Made by a program: the position numbers and the translations under genes
In this document: positions 8,737 through 16,078 of the stretch, one piece after another
Position numbering within the stretch: position 1 is the stretch's first letter
Layout: each line of letters begins with the position of its first letter
Origin: Streptomyces sp. Z26
Lineage (GTDB): Bacteria > Actinomycetota > Actinomycetes > Streptomycetales > Streptomycetaceae
NCBI RefSeq assembly: GCF_003665095.1
Contig: NZ_RCHV01000002.1
Coordinates: 3,346,001-3,410,000 of the forward strand
Length of the DNA stretch: 64,000 nt
Reading direction: 5' to 3'
Notes under the pieces: model-generated
What the model was told of the DNA's origin: nothing
What the model saw: the letters and a program-made list of their open reading frames with translations, nothing else
Database searches by the model: none

Positions 8737-10455
8737 GTGAGCACCGAGAACGAGGGCCCGGCCGTCACGCCCGCGGCCGGTCCTCACCCCACGCAGGGAG
8801 ACGCGACGCCCGGCGGCACGCCGGGCGCTCACCCGTCGCCGTCGCCGGAGCGCTCGGCCGCGTCGCAGGACGAGGGTGACTTCCCGCTCCCCGAGCCGGC
8901 GCCGCACGCCGGGAGCGGCCCGCAGGCCGGGAGCGACGCGCACGACGCGGTCACCACGGCGTTCGGCGGACCACGGGACCCCGCGCGGGGCGCGCCGCAG
9001 GCGCCCGCACCGGCGGGGGAGACCGAGGCCACGGCCGTACTGCCGCCCGTCGGCGCCTCCGCCCCGCCCCCCGTCGTACCGCCGCCCCCCGGGCAGGCCC
9101 CGCAGCAGCAGCCGCCCGCTCCGTCGCAGGCGCCGACGGCCAACGCCGCGGAGCCCCCCGGCAACGGCGGCCAGTGGGGCTCCGGCGCGGCCGCGCCCCC
9201 GCCGCCCCCCGGCGCGTACGGCGGCGGACCCGCCGACGGCGGCGCCGGACAGGGCGGGCAGGCCGGACACGGCTCCGGCGGCGACGGGCCGCAGAACCCG
9301 TGGCACTCGCAGCCCGCCGCGCCCCCGCCCGGCGGACGCCGCCGCGGACCGGGCGCGCTCATCGCGGCCGTCGTCGTGGCCGCGCTGGTCGCGGGCGGCG
9401 TCGGCGGCGGCATCGGCTTCTGGGCCGCGGACGACGACTCGTCCGGCTCCACCACCGTCTCGTCGACCGGCGACGCCGGCTCCAAGGAGCTGAACCGCTC
9501 GCCCAACTCCGTAGCGGGCATCGCGGACAAGGCGCTCCCCAGCGTCGTCACCATCGAGACGGGCGGCGGCGAGGGCGCGACCGGCACCGGCTTCGTCTTC
9601 GACGAGGAAGGCCACATCCTCACCAACAACCACGTCGTCGCCGGTGCCGCCGGTGGTGGCGGCAAGCTCACCGCCACCTTCTCCGACGGCAAGGCGTACG
9701 ACGCGGAGGTCGTCGGCAACGCCAAGGGCTACGACATCGCGGTCATCAAGCTCAAGAACGCCGGCGACCGCGAACTGTCCCCGCTGCCCCTCGGCGACTC
9801 CGACAAGATGACGGTGGGCGACGCGACGATCGCCATCGGCGCCCCGTTCGGCCTCTCCGGCACCGTCACCACCGGCATCGTCAGCGCACAGGACCGGCCC
9901 GTGGCCTCCAGCGACGGACAGAGCGACGACGCCTCGTACATGAACGCCCTCCAGACCGACGCCTCCATCAACCCCGGCAACTCCGGCGGGCCCCTCCTCA
10001 ACGCCAAGGGCGACGTCATCGGCGTCAACTCCGCGATCCGCGGCAGCGACGGCGGCATGGGGCAGGGCCAGTCCGGCAGCATCGGCCTCGGCTTCGCCAT
10101 CCCCGTCAACCAGGCCAAGCGCGTCGCCACCCAGCTCATCGAGACCGGCGTACCCGTCTACCCCATGATCGGCGTGCGAGTCGACCGCAGCGAACAGGGC
10201 CGCGGCGCCCCCATCGTCGACAACGACGCCGGTGGCGGCGAAGCCGTCACCAAGGGCGGCCCCGCCGACAAGGCGGGCCTGCGCGCGGGCGACCGGATCA
10301 CCGAACTCGGCGGGCGCGCGATCGACAGCGGCCCCACCCTGATCGCGACGATCTGGTCGCACGAACCGGGGGAGACGGTGAAGGTGAAGTACGAGCGGAA
10401 CGGCAAGGAGAGCACGACGGACCTGACGCTCGGCAGCCAGAAGGGCGACGGCTGA
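8737..10455 (+). CDS. Membrane-anchored HtrA/DegP-like serine protease with PDZ domain
   Basis: 572 aa from GTG 8737, preceded by GAGGAG. About 200 residues of Pro/Ala/Gly-rich cytoplasmic tail are followed by one transmembrane helix (about 205-230, LIAAVVVAALVAGGVGGGIG). An extracellular trypsin-like domain carries His in TNNHVV (about 298), Asp in YDIAVI (about 332) and Ser in GNSGGP (about 414). A C-terminal PDZ domain contains AGLRAGDRITELGG. It probably degrades or senses misfolded envelope proteins. Monocistronic. Confidence 0.93.
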   Translation: MSTENEGPAVTPAAGPHPTQGDATPGGTPGAHPSPSPERSAASQDEGDFPLPEPAPHAGSGPQAGSDAHDAVTTAFGGPRDPARGAPQAPAPAGETEATAVLPPVGASAPPPVVPPPPGQAPQQQPPAPSQAPTANAAEPPGNGGQWGSGAAAPPPPPGAYGGGPADGGAGQGGQAGHGSGGDGPQNPWHSQPAAPPPGGRRRGPGALIAAVVVAALVAGGVGGGIGFWAADDDSSGSTTVSSTGDAGSKELNRSPNSVAGIADKALPSVVTIETGGGEGATGTGFVFDEEGHILTNNHVVAGAAGGGGKLTATFSDGKAYDAEVVGNAKGYDIAVIKLKNAGDRELSPLPLGDSDKMTVGDATIAIGAPFGLSGTVTTGIVSAQDRPVASSDGQSDDASYMNALQTDASINPGNSGGPLLNAKGDVIGVNSAIRGSDGGMGQGQSGSIGLGFAIPVNQAKRVATQLIETGVPVYPMIGVRVDRSEQGRGAPIVDNDAGGGEAVTKGGPADKAGLRAGDRITELGGRAIDSGPTLIATIWSHEPGETVKVKYERNGKESTTDLTLGSQKGDG

Positions 10456-10553
10456 CGCGGCGCCCGTACGGGGGCGGCGGCGGGCCGTCCCCGAGCGGCC
10501 GTCAGCCCCGTACGGGCGGGTGAACGGGCCCGCTCCCTCCGGTTAGGCTGTCC

Positions 10554-10580
10554 CTGTGCCGCCTCGCCGAGGCGGCACAG
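10554..10580 (+). other. Perfect hairpin immediately 5' of tRNA-Ser
   Basis: CTGTGCCGCCTC and GAGGCGGCACAG form a 12-bp perfect stem with a 3-nt loop. Its last base is next to the first base of the tRNA, and pairing could extend two bases into the tRNA. A TTAGGCT element just upstream could be a -10 box, which would place the hairpin in the precursor-tRNA leader at the RNase P site. Confidence 0.5.
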
Positions 10581-10667
10581 GGAGGTGTGCCCGAGCGGCC
10601 GAAGGGAACGGTCTTGAAAACCGTCGAGGCAGCGATGTCTCCGTGGGTTCAAATCCCACCGCCTCCG
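10581..10667 (+). tRNA. tRNA-Ser(TGA)
   Basis: 87 nt with all arms: acceptor GGAGGTG / CGCCTCC (one G-U), anticodon stem around CTTGAAA giving TGA, a long variable arm as expected for class II tRNA-Ser, T-arm GTGGG-TTCAAAT-CCCAC, discriminator G. CCA is not encoded. Confidence 0.97.
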
Positions 10668-10685
10668 CGCTGAGAGCAACGAGAT

Positions 10686-10717
10686 CGGCCCCTGACTAAC
10701 CCACTGGTCAGGGGCCG
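10686..10717 (+). terminator. Terminator of tRNA-Ser
   Basis: 11-bp perfect stem (CGGCCCCTGAC / GTCAGGGGCCG), 10-nt loop, followed by TTATGTG, starting 18 bases after the tRNA. Confidence 0.8.
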
Positions 10718-11201
10718 TTATGTGTCCCAGTACTGACGTTCCCCTTGCACTTCCGTGGCTTTTGTTGACGATTGCACGTCAACTTCGATCGCTCCTGACT
10801 GCTTTGTTTCATACCTATCGAGCGTTCATGACTATGACCCTTGCTGCGGTTTAATGGACTGGATTGAAGTCCCCATGGGGGATGCTCCCGCGGTAGCGTC
10901 ATCCGTCGATGGGGCTTTCGCCTGCTCCTCGCGCATGCGGGGATTCGAGTGAGGGGAATGGCTGAGGGGTTGGCCGGGCCCCTCCTGCGGTTGGGAAACT
11001 TGATTTTGGAACGCGGTAGCGTCATCCGCGGGATGGAGCTATTAAGAATATAAGTTCGAGGTGGTGAAGGCGATCCCACTGACTGGCAAGAGGCTGTGCC
11101 TCAGTGCATACTCGGCTCCGACAGAAAAATTCTGGTGAAGCAATGCGTCCATGCGCGTGCTCCGCTTCTCGCTTCAGTTCCGCAAGTCGAAAGGGTTAGT
11201 T
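10718..11201. other. Compositionally distinct non-coding region beside CRISPR-Cas
   Basis: This stretch is visibly less GC-rich than the rest of the window and contains AT-rich words such as TATTAAGAATATAAG. It holds two 17-bp direct repeats (listed separately). Short frames occur (10755-10952 and 10958-11053, plus strand) but neither has a persuasive ribosome binding site or known domain. It sits between a tRNA gene and the CRISPR-Cas locus, suggesting a decayed mobile-element end, but I find no second copy of the tRNA 3' end. Confidence 0.45.
10889..11030 (+). repeat. 17-bp direct repeat pair
   Basis: CGCGGTAGCGTCATCCG occurs at 10889-10905 and again, identical, at 11014-11030. Each copy is part of an inverted motif (GGATG...CATCC at the first, CATCC-GCG-GGATG at the second), as expected for a binding site of a dimeric regulator. 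A fragment (GCGGTAGCG) recurs near 11338. Confidence 0.7.
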
Positions 11202-11354
11202 ATGGGTCAGGCTTCACACAGCGATAGGGGCCATGAAATCCGACACTCGCTGGATCGTGCGCTCGCCAGCACAAGGCAGTCGACGTGGCTCACCGACCGC
11301 TTCGCGCGTGCGCTTGCGATCGTCATCCTTGCTCTTGCGGTAGCGCGACACTGA
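11202..11354 (+). CDS. Small putative membrane peptide (50 aa)
   Basis: ATG at 11202 is preceded by AAAGGG at 6-7 bases, a good ribosome binding site in an otherwise non-coding AT-richer region. The N-terminal half is hydrophilic (GHEIRHSLDRALAS). The C-terminal 15 residues (ARALAIVILALAVARH) form a short hydrophobic helix. I do not recognise a family. It is convergent with cas2 (70-bp gap). Its size and single hydrophobic helix recall small toxins or membrane regulators, but that is speculation. Confidence 0.4.
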   Translation: MGQASHSDRGHEIRHSLDRALASTRQSTWLTDRFARALAIVILALAVARH

Positions 11355-11423
11355 CGCTCGAAGCGGTGCGCGCCCCGGGAGCAGGCGGGTCCGGGCCGCG
11401 CAGCGGGATCCGTCGAGCTACGT

Positions 11424-11780
11424 TCAGCGGCGGTAGCGGCGGCGTTTGGCCGCGGTGCTCCACCCCTGGCGGGGTGGGGTCGTCGCGGCCGTGGGGCCGG
11501 TGGGGCGTTCGGTGGGGCGGTGGATCAGGGTGATGCCCTCGTGGTCCACGGGCAGCCAGTGGTGGTCGTGGGTCTCGAACGTGTAGCCCTGTTCCGTGTC
11601 GGTCGTATACGTCAGCAGCGCGCGCCCCTCCCCCGCGTACTCCCGCACCTCCGCCCACAACGCGTCGCGGATACGGGCCGAGGGGTTGCCGACGAAGACG
11701 CCTGGCGAGATCTCCAACAGCCAACGGGTGAGGAAGCCCCGCAGCCCGGTGGGGCAGTTGGTGAGGACGATCACGGTCAC
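11424..11780 (-). CDS. cas2e: CRISPR-associated endoribonuclease/integration protein Cas2 (type I-E)
   Basis: 118 aa from GTG 11780, overlapping the cas1 stop by 4 nt. Dimeric partner of Cas1 in spacer acquisition. The Cas2e signature is clear: TVIVLTNCPTGLRGFLTRWLLEISPGVFVG followed by DALW and GYTFETHDHHW. The C-terminus extends about 20 Arg/Pro/Thr-rich residues beyond the core fold. Last gene of the eight-gene cas operon. Confidence 0.95.
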   Translation of the reverse strand: MTVIVLTNCPTGLRGFLTRWLLEISPGVFVGNPSARIRDALWAEVREYAGEGRALLTYTTDTEQGYTFETHDHHWLPVDHEGITLIHRPTERPTGPTAATTPPRQGWSTAAKRRRYRR

Positions 11781-12751
11781 CAGATCAGACCCTCGCCGTA
11801 GTTGCGGCCGGACTCCAGCTCCTCGCCTCCGTCGGACTGGAGGGACACCCGGTCGCGCATCGGATCGGCGGTGTGCTCGTCGGAGGTCTCGGCGGCTTCC
11901 GAGGCCGTGCCCGGTGCCAGCAGCGTCTTGACGTCCTGGACGCAGCGTTCGAGGAGCCCGGACGAATGCACACGGTCGCGTACCGCGCGGCGTACGCGGG
12001 CACCGACGTCCTCCTCGTCCTCCGCCGCGACCTCGAAGGCCACGGGGATGCCGATCTCCGTCTTGTACAGGTCGGCGATGTCCAGAGCGAAGGACAGTTC
12101 GTGACCGGAGTGGACGAAGCCCAGGCCGGGTACGCAGCCCAGCGCCGCGATCACGCTCTGCGCGACGCCGTACATGCACTGCCCGGCAGCGGTGACGGCC
12201 TGGTTCGGGGCGTCACCGGAGGCGAAGTCGCCCTTGACGTAGCGGCGTCCGCGCCAGCGGATGCCCGTACGCGCGGCCTCCGTGCGGTAGCACGCCTTGA
12301 CCCGGTCGCCCTCCATGCCGAGCAGCGTCCGGCGGCTGCAACCGGAGGGGTCCTCGTCGGGGAACCTGAGCGCGTACATCGCGCGGGCGACGGACAGTCG
12401 GCTGCGCGGGTTCGCCCACAGCCGGGCCTGTGCTTCGGCCAGGGCGGCGGAACGGGAGAGCGCCCGGCCTCCGGCGTAGTAGCGCACGCCGTGTTCACCG
12501 ACCCAGACGACGCCCACGCCGCTCTCGCCCAGCAGCCGGATCGCCTGCTGAGAGACGGTCGTACCCGGGCCCAGCAGCAGGGTGCCGATCGTCGCGGACG
12601 GCAGATGCCGTACGCCGTCGCCGTCCGCCGCGGTGATCGCGTTGTCGGCGCAGTGGACGACGGCGCGTTCCAGGTAGACGAACGACAACCGGTCGCCGAT
12701 CCGGGTCAGTTCGCGTGGGGACGAGGCGCCGCGTCTGCCGACGGTCGTCAT
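11777..12751 (-). CDS. cas1e: CRISPR-associated integrase Cas1 (type I-E)
   Basis: 324 aa metal-dependent integrase that inserts new spacers at the leader end of the array. Predicted metal ligands are Glu147 (GMEGDR), His214 (FVHSG) and Asp227 (DIADLYK), each offset by 6 from E. coli Cas1 (E141, H208, D221). The C-terminal 50 residues are acidic and longer than in E. coli. Overlaps the cas6e stop by 4 nt, indicating coupled translation. Confidence 0.96.
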   Translation of the reverse strand: MTTVGRRGASSPRELTRIGDRLSFVYLERAVVHCADNAITAADGDGVRHLPSATIGTLLLGPGTTVSQQAIRLLGESGVGVVWVGEHGVRYYAGGRALSRSAALAEAQARLWANPRSRLSVARAMYALRFPDEDPSGCSRRTLLGMEGDRVKACYRTEAARTGIRWRGRRYVKGDFASGDAPNQAVTAAGQCMYGVAQSVIAALGCVPGLGFVHSGHELSFALDIADLYKTEIGIPVAFEVAAEDEEDVGARVRRAVRDRVHSSGLLERCVQDVKTLLAPGTASEAAETSDEHTADPMRDRVSLQSDGGEELESGRNYGEGLIW

Positions 12752-13500
12752 CCGGTCCCCTCCGGTGCCAGGGTGAGCAGCCCGCAGCCGTACGCCTTCC
12801 CGCGGCCGATGCCGTGGGTGAGGGCGTTCCGCAGGGCGTCCGGGTCGGTGACCTCCAGGCGGCCGCTGAAGACGGTCGTGACCAACGTGACCGGGGCGCC
12901 GCGTCGGTTCGTGTTTCCCGTGGCCGTACGTGGCGGCGGTTCGTCGGTCTGTTTGCGGAAGGAGAGGTCGCGGCGGCCGTGGACGGTCACGGCGTAGCGG
13001 TGCAGGGGTTCCTCCGCGTCCGGTGCGATTCCCGTCAGCAGGTCGAAGCCGTGCCGGGCGCGTTGCTCCAGCAGCCAGCCGAGCTGGTGGCGCGGTGTGA
13101 CGTGGGCGGTGCGCTTGGTCGGTTCGCCGTCCTTCCGGCGGATGGAGTGGACCGGGTTCGCGGTGAGGCGGAACGACCAGCGGTCGCCCTTGGCGAGGCG
13201 GCCCAGGAACGGCCGGTAGGGGCGGCTCTCCCAGCCGGGGGCGTCGGGTTCGGCCAGGGTGGGCCAGCCCGCCTGCTCCACCAGGTGCGTGAGGTCCGGG
13301 CGGTCGGGGCTGACGACGTACAGCCGCACGTCGGCACGGTCGCCGTGGTCCAGCCGCCAGAGGACGCGGGGCCTGGCCGCGGGGTCGGCGGGCAGGCCGG
13401 GGAAACCGGCCAGGACCGCTGCGTGCAGCCGCTGTGGTGAGGAGAGCACATAACGGGCCCCGGAACGCGCGACGTTGACGCGGAAGCGGGTGAGGTACAT
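12748..13500 (-). CDS. cas6e: CRISPR RNA endonuclease Cas6e (Cse3/CasE)
   Basis: 250 aa from ATG 13500. Cleaves the pre-crRNA repeat hairpin and stays bound to the 3' handle in Cascade. N-terminal MYLTRFRVN and His26 (PQRLHAAV) match the catalytic histidine position of Thermus Cas6e. The glycine-rich C-terminus IGRGKAYGCGLLTL is diagnostic. The repeat in the adjacent array has the expected GC-rich stem. Start overlaps the cas5e stop. Confidence 0.95.
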   Translation of the reverse strand: MYLTRFRVNVARSGARYVLSSPQRLHAAVLAGFPGLPADPAARPRVLWRLDHGDRADVRLYVVSPDRPDLTHLVEQAGWPTLAEPDAPGWESRPYRPFLGRLAKGDRWSFRLTANPVHSIRRKDGEPTKRTAHVTPRHQLGWLLEQRARHGFDLLTGIAPDAEEPLHRYAVTVHGRRDLSFRKQTDEPPPRTATGNTNRRGAPVTLVTTVFSGRLEVTDPDALRNALTHGIGRGKAYGCGLLTLAPEGTG

Positions 13501-14195
13501 CAGTCGTCCTCCAGCGACGGCATCGGATCGTGTGCCGGTACGGTCGGGCCCGGCCCCGGCACGGTGCCGCGCTGCACCGTACGGCGGGCGTACCGGCGGT
13601 GCCGCGGGTCGAAGCTGAGCGGCTGGTCGGCCACGATGTCCCCGGGCGGGTCGCCGGGCCCGGAGTCCACGACCACGGGCAGCCGTTCCGGCGCCGCCTC
13701 GACCCGCCGCCGGTACCAGGGGGACGCGAGCCACGGCTGCTCCCGCAGCGCCTCCTCCAGCGTCACGTCGTGCCGTACGGCCAGGTCGAGCGGCCGTGCG
13801 GGCGGGCAGGCGCGGCGGCCGAGGAACGGCAGGAAGTGTGGGGCCCGTACGGCGGAGCGCAGCTCCTCGACCAGCGCCCGTTGCCCCTCGACGGCGGCCA
13901 GGAACACCGCGTCGGCGAGGTAGAAGCGCTCGGTGACCGGCATGGCCTTGTCGCTGACCTGGTGATGCGCGGTGTGGAAGTCCCGTACGCGCGTGCCCGG
14001 TTGGTCGATCCGTACGCCGAAGCGCAGCGCGGCGAGGTCGGACATGTCCGCCGTACGGGGGCGGCCGAGGGCGGCGGCGAGCAGGCCGACGACCCCGCTC
14101 TTCGTCGGGGCCGCCTCGGTGGACCGGCGGGGGAAGCGCGAGGCGGTGCCCCACGACTGGAGCGGGCCGGCGAGCTGGAGCAGCAGCACGCTCAC
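13500..14195 (-). CDS. cas5e: Cascade subunit Cas5e (CasD)
   Basis: 231 aa. Binds the 5' handle of crRNA in Cascade. The RAMP N-terminus LLLQLAGPLQSWG and the TKSGVVGLLAAALG helix are typical of Cas5e. The C-terminal 25 residues are Pro-rich and probably disordered. Overlaps cas7e by 4 nt. Confidence 0.95.
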   Translation of the reverse strand: MSVLLLQLAGPLQSWGTASRFPRRSTEAAPTKSGVVGLLAAALGRPRTADMSDLAALRFGVRIDQPGTRVRDFHTAHHQVSDKAMPVTERFYLADAVFLAAVEGQRALVEELRSAVRAPHFLPFLGRRACPPARPLDLAVRHDVTLEEALREQPWLASPWYRRRVEAAPERLPVVVDSGPGDPPGDIVADQPLSFDPRHRRYARRTVQRGTVPGPGPTVPAHDPMPSLEDD

Positions 14196-15394
14196 CGCGT
14201 GCCGCCCCGCCGCTCCGCGACCGCCGCGCCGACACCCGCCACCAGCTCGTCCAGGGTGACGGAGGTGCCGACCTCGGCGAGCTTGGCGGTGTTTCGCCCC
14301 ACCTGCACCACCCAGGTCGCCTCGGCGGTTTCGCCGAACTTCTCCTCCACGTCCGCGATCTGCTCCACCAGCCGTTCGCTGGCCTGCCGTACGTGGCCGC
14401 TGCCGGACTCCCCCATCGTCGGCTCCTCGAACGCGCCCACGAAGCTGACCGGTCGGGTCTCGCGCAGCTTCACGACGATCGCGTCCGGCGTGGTGTGGTG
14501 GGCGAAGGTGTTCACCTTGCCGGTGGGCAGCGAGGACACGAAGCCGCGGATGAACGCCTCCACCGCGCGGCGTACGGGGGTGGCCGGGTCGGTGTCCTCG
14601 GCCAGGCCCTGGCCGAGGTTGTCGGCCAGCCGGTCGACGTCCACCGCGGCGTAGCGGTAGAGCGTCGCGGAGTTGAACTCGACGGTGCCGATCATCCCGG
14701 CGCCGGTCTCGCCGTCCTCGTTCCGGTCGTCGACGGCGGTGTAGTAGTCCGACTCGTTCTCCACCGCGTGCACGCTCAGCGCGTGCGCGACCTGGGCGGC
14801 GGCGTCCACGTTGATGTCGGCGCCGTCGGCGACCATCCGGCCGAAGAGCGCGATGTCCACGGAGTGCCGGGTGTCCGCGATCTGTCGGGCCCGCTCCTTG
14901 TTCTCCTTGACCTTCAGGAACCCGGCGATGTCGGCGCGGCCCTCGACGGCCAACTCGGCCAGGCCCCTGCGCTGTTGCGCGCTGAGGAACATCAGGTACG
15001 AGGACTCCGGCGGCAGCGGCTTCTCGTCTTCGGCGGGAGCCTCCTCGCCCTTCTTGGGCTTCTTCCGTTCCGGCACCGCGAGCTTGGTGCCCGTACCGGC
15101 CTCCACGACCGCCTTGGCCAGTTGCCAGGACTCCTCGTGCGTCGTCGCCGGTTCCAGATCGCGGATCGACTCACCGATGAGCTGGGCGACCTTCTTGGTG
15201 CGTACGCCCAGCTCCGCCGGGTCGAGCAGCTCCTTGAACGCCGTACGGGTGGCGCGTTTCCACGCCTGGCTGGAGACCCGGGAGCGGCGCACCCCGCCGT
15301 AGACGGCGCTCTTGGGCGTGCCGGTGTCGTCCCGGTTCAGATTGCTCGGCGGGACGGTCTGGAGGACGTGGATGTCAACGATCGTACGGCTCAC
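14192..15394 (-). CDS. cas7e: Cascade backbone subunit Cas7e (Cse4/CasC)
   Basis: 400 aa; forms the six-copy backbone along the crRNA. N-terminal IVDIHVLQTVPPSNLNRDDTG and SRVSSQAWKRATR are hallmark Cas7e sequences. FNSATLYRYAAVD and KVNTFAHHTTPD follow. A Lys/Glu-rich insertion (about 115-135, KKPKKGEEAPAEDEK) lies in the finger/thumb region. Starts 9 bp after the cse2 stop. Confidence 0.96.
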   Translation of the reverse strand: MSRTIVDIHVLQTVPPSNLNRDDTGTPKSAVYGGVRRSRVSSQAWKRATRTAFKELLDPAELGVRTKKVAQLIGESIRDLEPATTHEESWQLAKAVVEAGTGTKLAVPERKKPKKGEEAPAEDEKPLPPESSYLMFLSAQQRRGLAELAVEGRADIAGFLKVKENKERARQIADTRHSVDIALFGRMVADGADINVDAAAQVAHALSVHAVENESDYYTAVDDRNEDGETGAGMIGTVEFNSATLYRYAAVDVDRLADNLGQGLAEDTDPATPVRRAVEAFIRGFVSSLPTGKVNTFAHHTTPDAIVVKLRETRPVSFVGAFEEPTMGESGSGHVRQASERLVEQIADVEEKFGETAEATWVVQVGRNTAKLAEVGTSVTLDELVAGVGAAVAERRGGTR

Positions 15395-15403
15395 GGGCGT
15401 TCC

Positions 15404-16078
15404 TCACTCGGTGTCCTGGTCGGTGGCGGGCGTACCGCCGTCGTCGGAAGGGGGCGCGTTGTCGGTGTTCTTGGGCGGGCGCCAGGTGTGGAAGTCGCGT
15501 CCCCACTCCTGACGGACCCGCAGCCGCCGACCGGGGTCGAGGGCCCGCTCGATCTGGTCCGCGAGGCGGACGTAGTCCAGCGGCTGACCGGCACGGCGTA
15601 GCAGCAGCACCAACTCCCGCAGCCGGTAGGCGAGTACACCTGCCGAGGTGGCCCCGGCGGTGCGGACGAAGCGGCGGCGGATCGGCTCGTCGATCTCGCC
15701 GGGCGGCATCAACGCCCTTACCGCACCGCCGAGTCCGTGCCCGGCGACGTTCATCGGGTGCGCGCGCTGCGACTGCTGGTGCAGCGCGTAGAGGGTGACG
15801 GCCAGATGGACGGCGGTGGGGGCGTGCTCCCTGTCCCACTCCCACTTCTCACCCGTGTACAGCTTCTCGGTGCCGGTCAGACCGAACAGCTCCGGCACCT
15901 CCTCCGGCGCCTTCCCCGCGCCGCGCCGGAGCTGGGCGAGCCGGGCGACGGTCCACGCCTCGTCCTTGAGGTAGCCCTTCTGGAGCGGCAGCAGGAAGTC
16001 CCGCACCGTACGGCCGACGTGACCCGGCTCGTACGGGCCCCGCCGAGAGGAGGCGGCGGCCGGGGGGTCGGTGCTCAT
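15404..16078 (-). CDS. cse2: Cascade small subunit Cse2 (Cas11, CasB)
   Basis: 224 aa, helical small subunit lining the displaced strand in Cascade. Recognised by the ALAQLRRG-like VARLAQLRRGAGKAPEEVPELFGL helix, FVRTAGATS and LPPGEIDEPIRRR-type segments and by position between cse1 and cas7e. Overlaps the cse1 stop by 4 nt (ATGA). The C-terminal 25 residues are acidic/Pro-rich. Confidence 0.93.
   Translation of the reverse strand: MSTDPPAAASSRRGPYEPGHVGRTVRDFLLPLQKGYLKDEAWTVARLAQLRRGAGKAPEEVPELFGLTGTEKLYTGEKWEWDREHAPTAVHLAVTLYALHQQSQRAHPMNVAGHGLGGAVRALMPPGEIDEPIRRRFVRTAGATSAGVLAYRLRELVLLLRRAGQPLDYVRLADQIERALDPGRRLRVRQEWGRDFHTWRPPKNTDNAPPSDDGGTPATDQDTE

Noticed and set aside
8530..10362. Minus-strand upstream extension of the glycerophosphodiesterase frame across the HtrA gene
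   Set aside because: It is antisense to a clear protease with catalytic triad and has no domain of its own; GTG 8529 fits the family start.
10755..11053. Two short consecutive frames (65 and 31 codons) in the AT-richer gap
   Set aside because: No convincing ribosome binding site for the first, none independent for the second, and no recognisable sequence; they also contain the direct repeats.
10708..11079. Minus-strand 123-codon frame in the same gap
   Set aside because: Basic low-information product overlapping the tRNA terminator; composition artefact.
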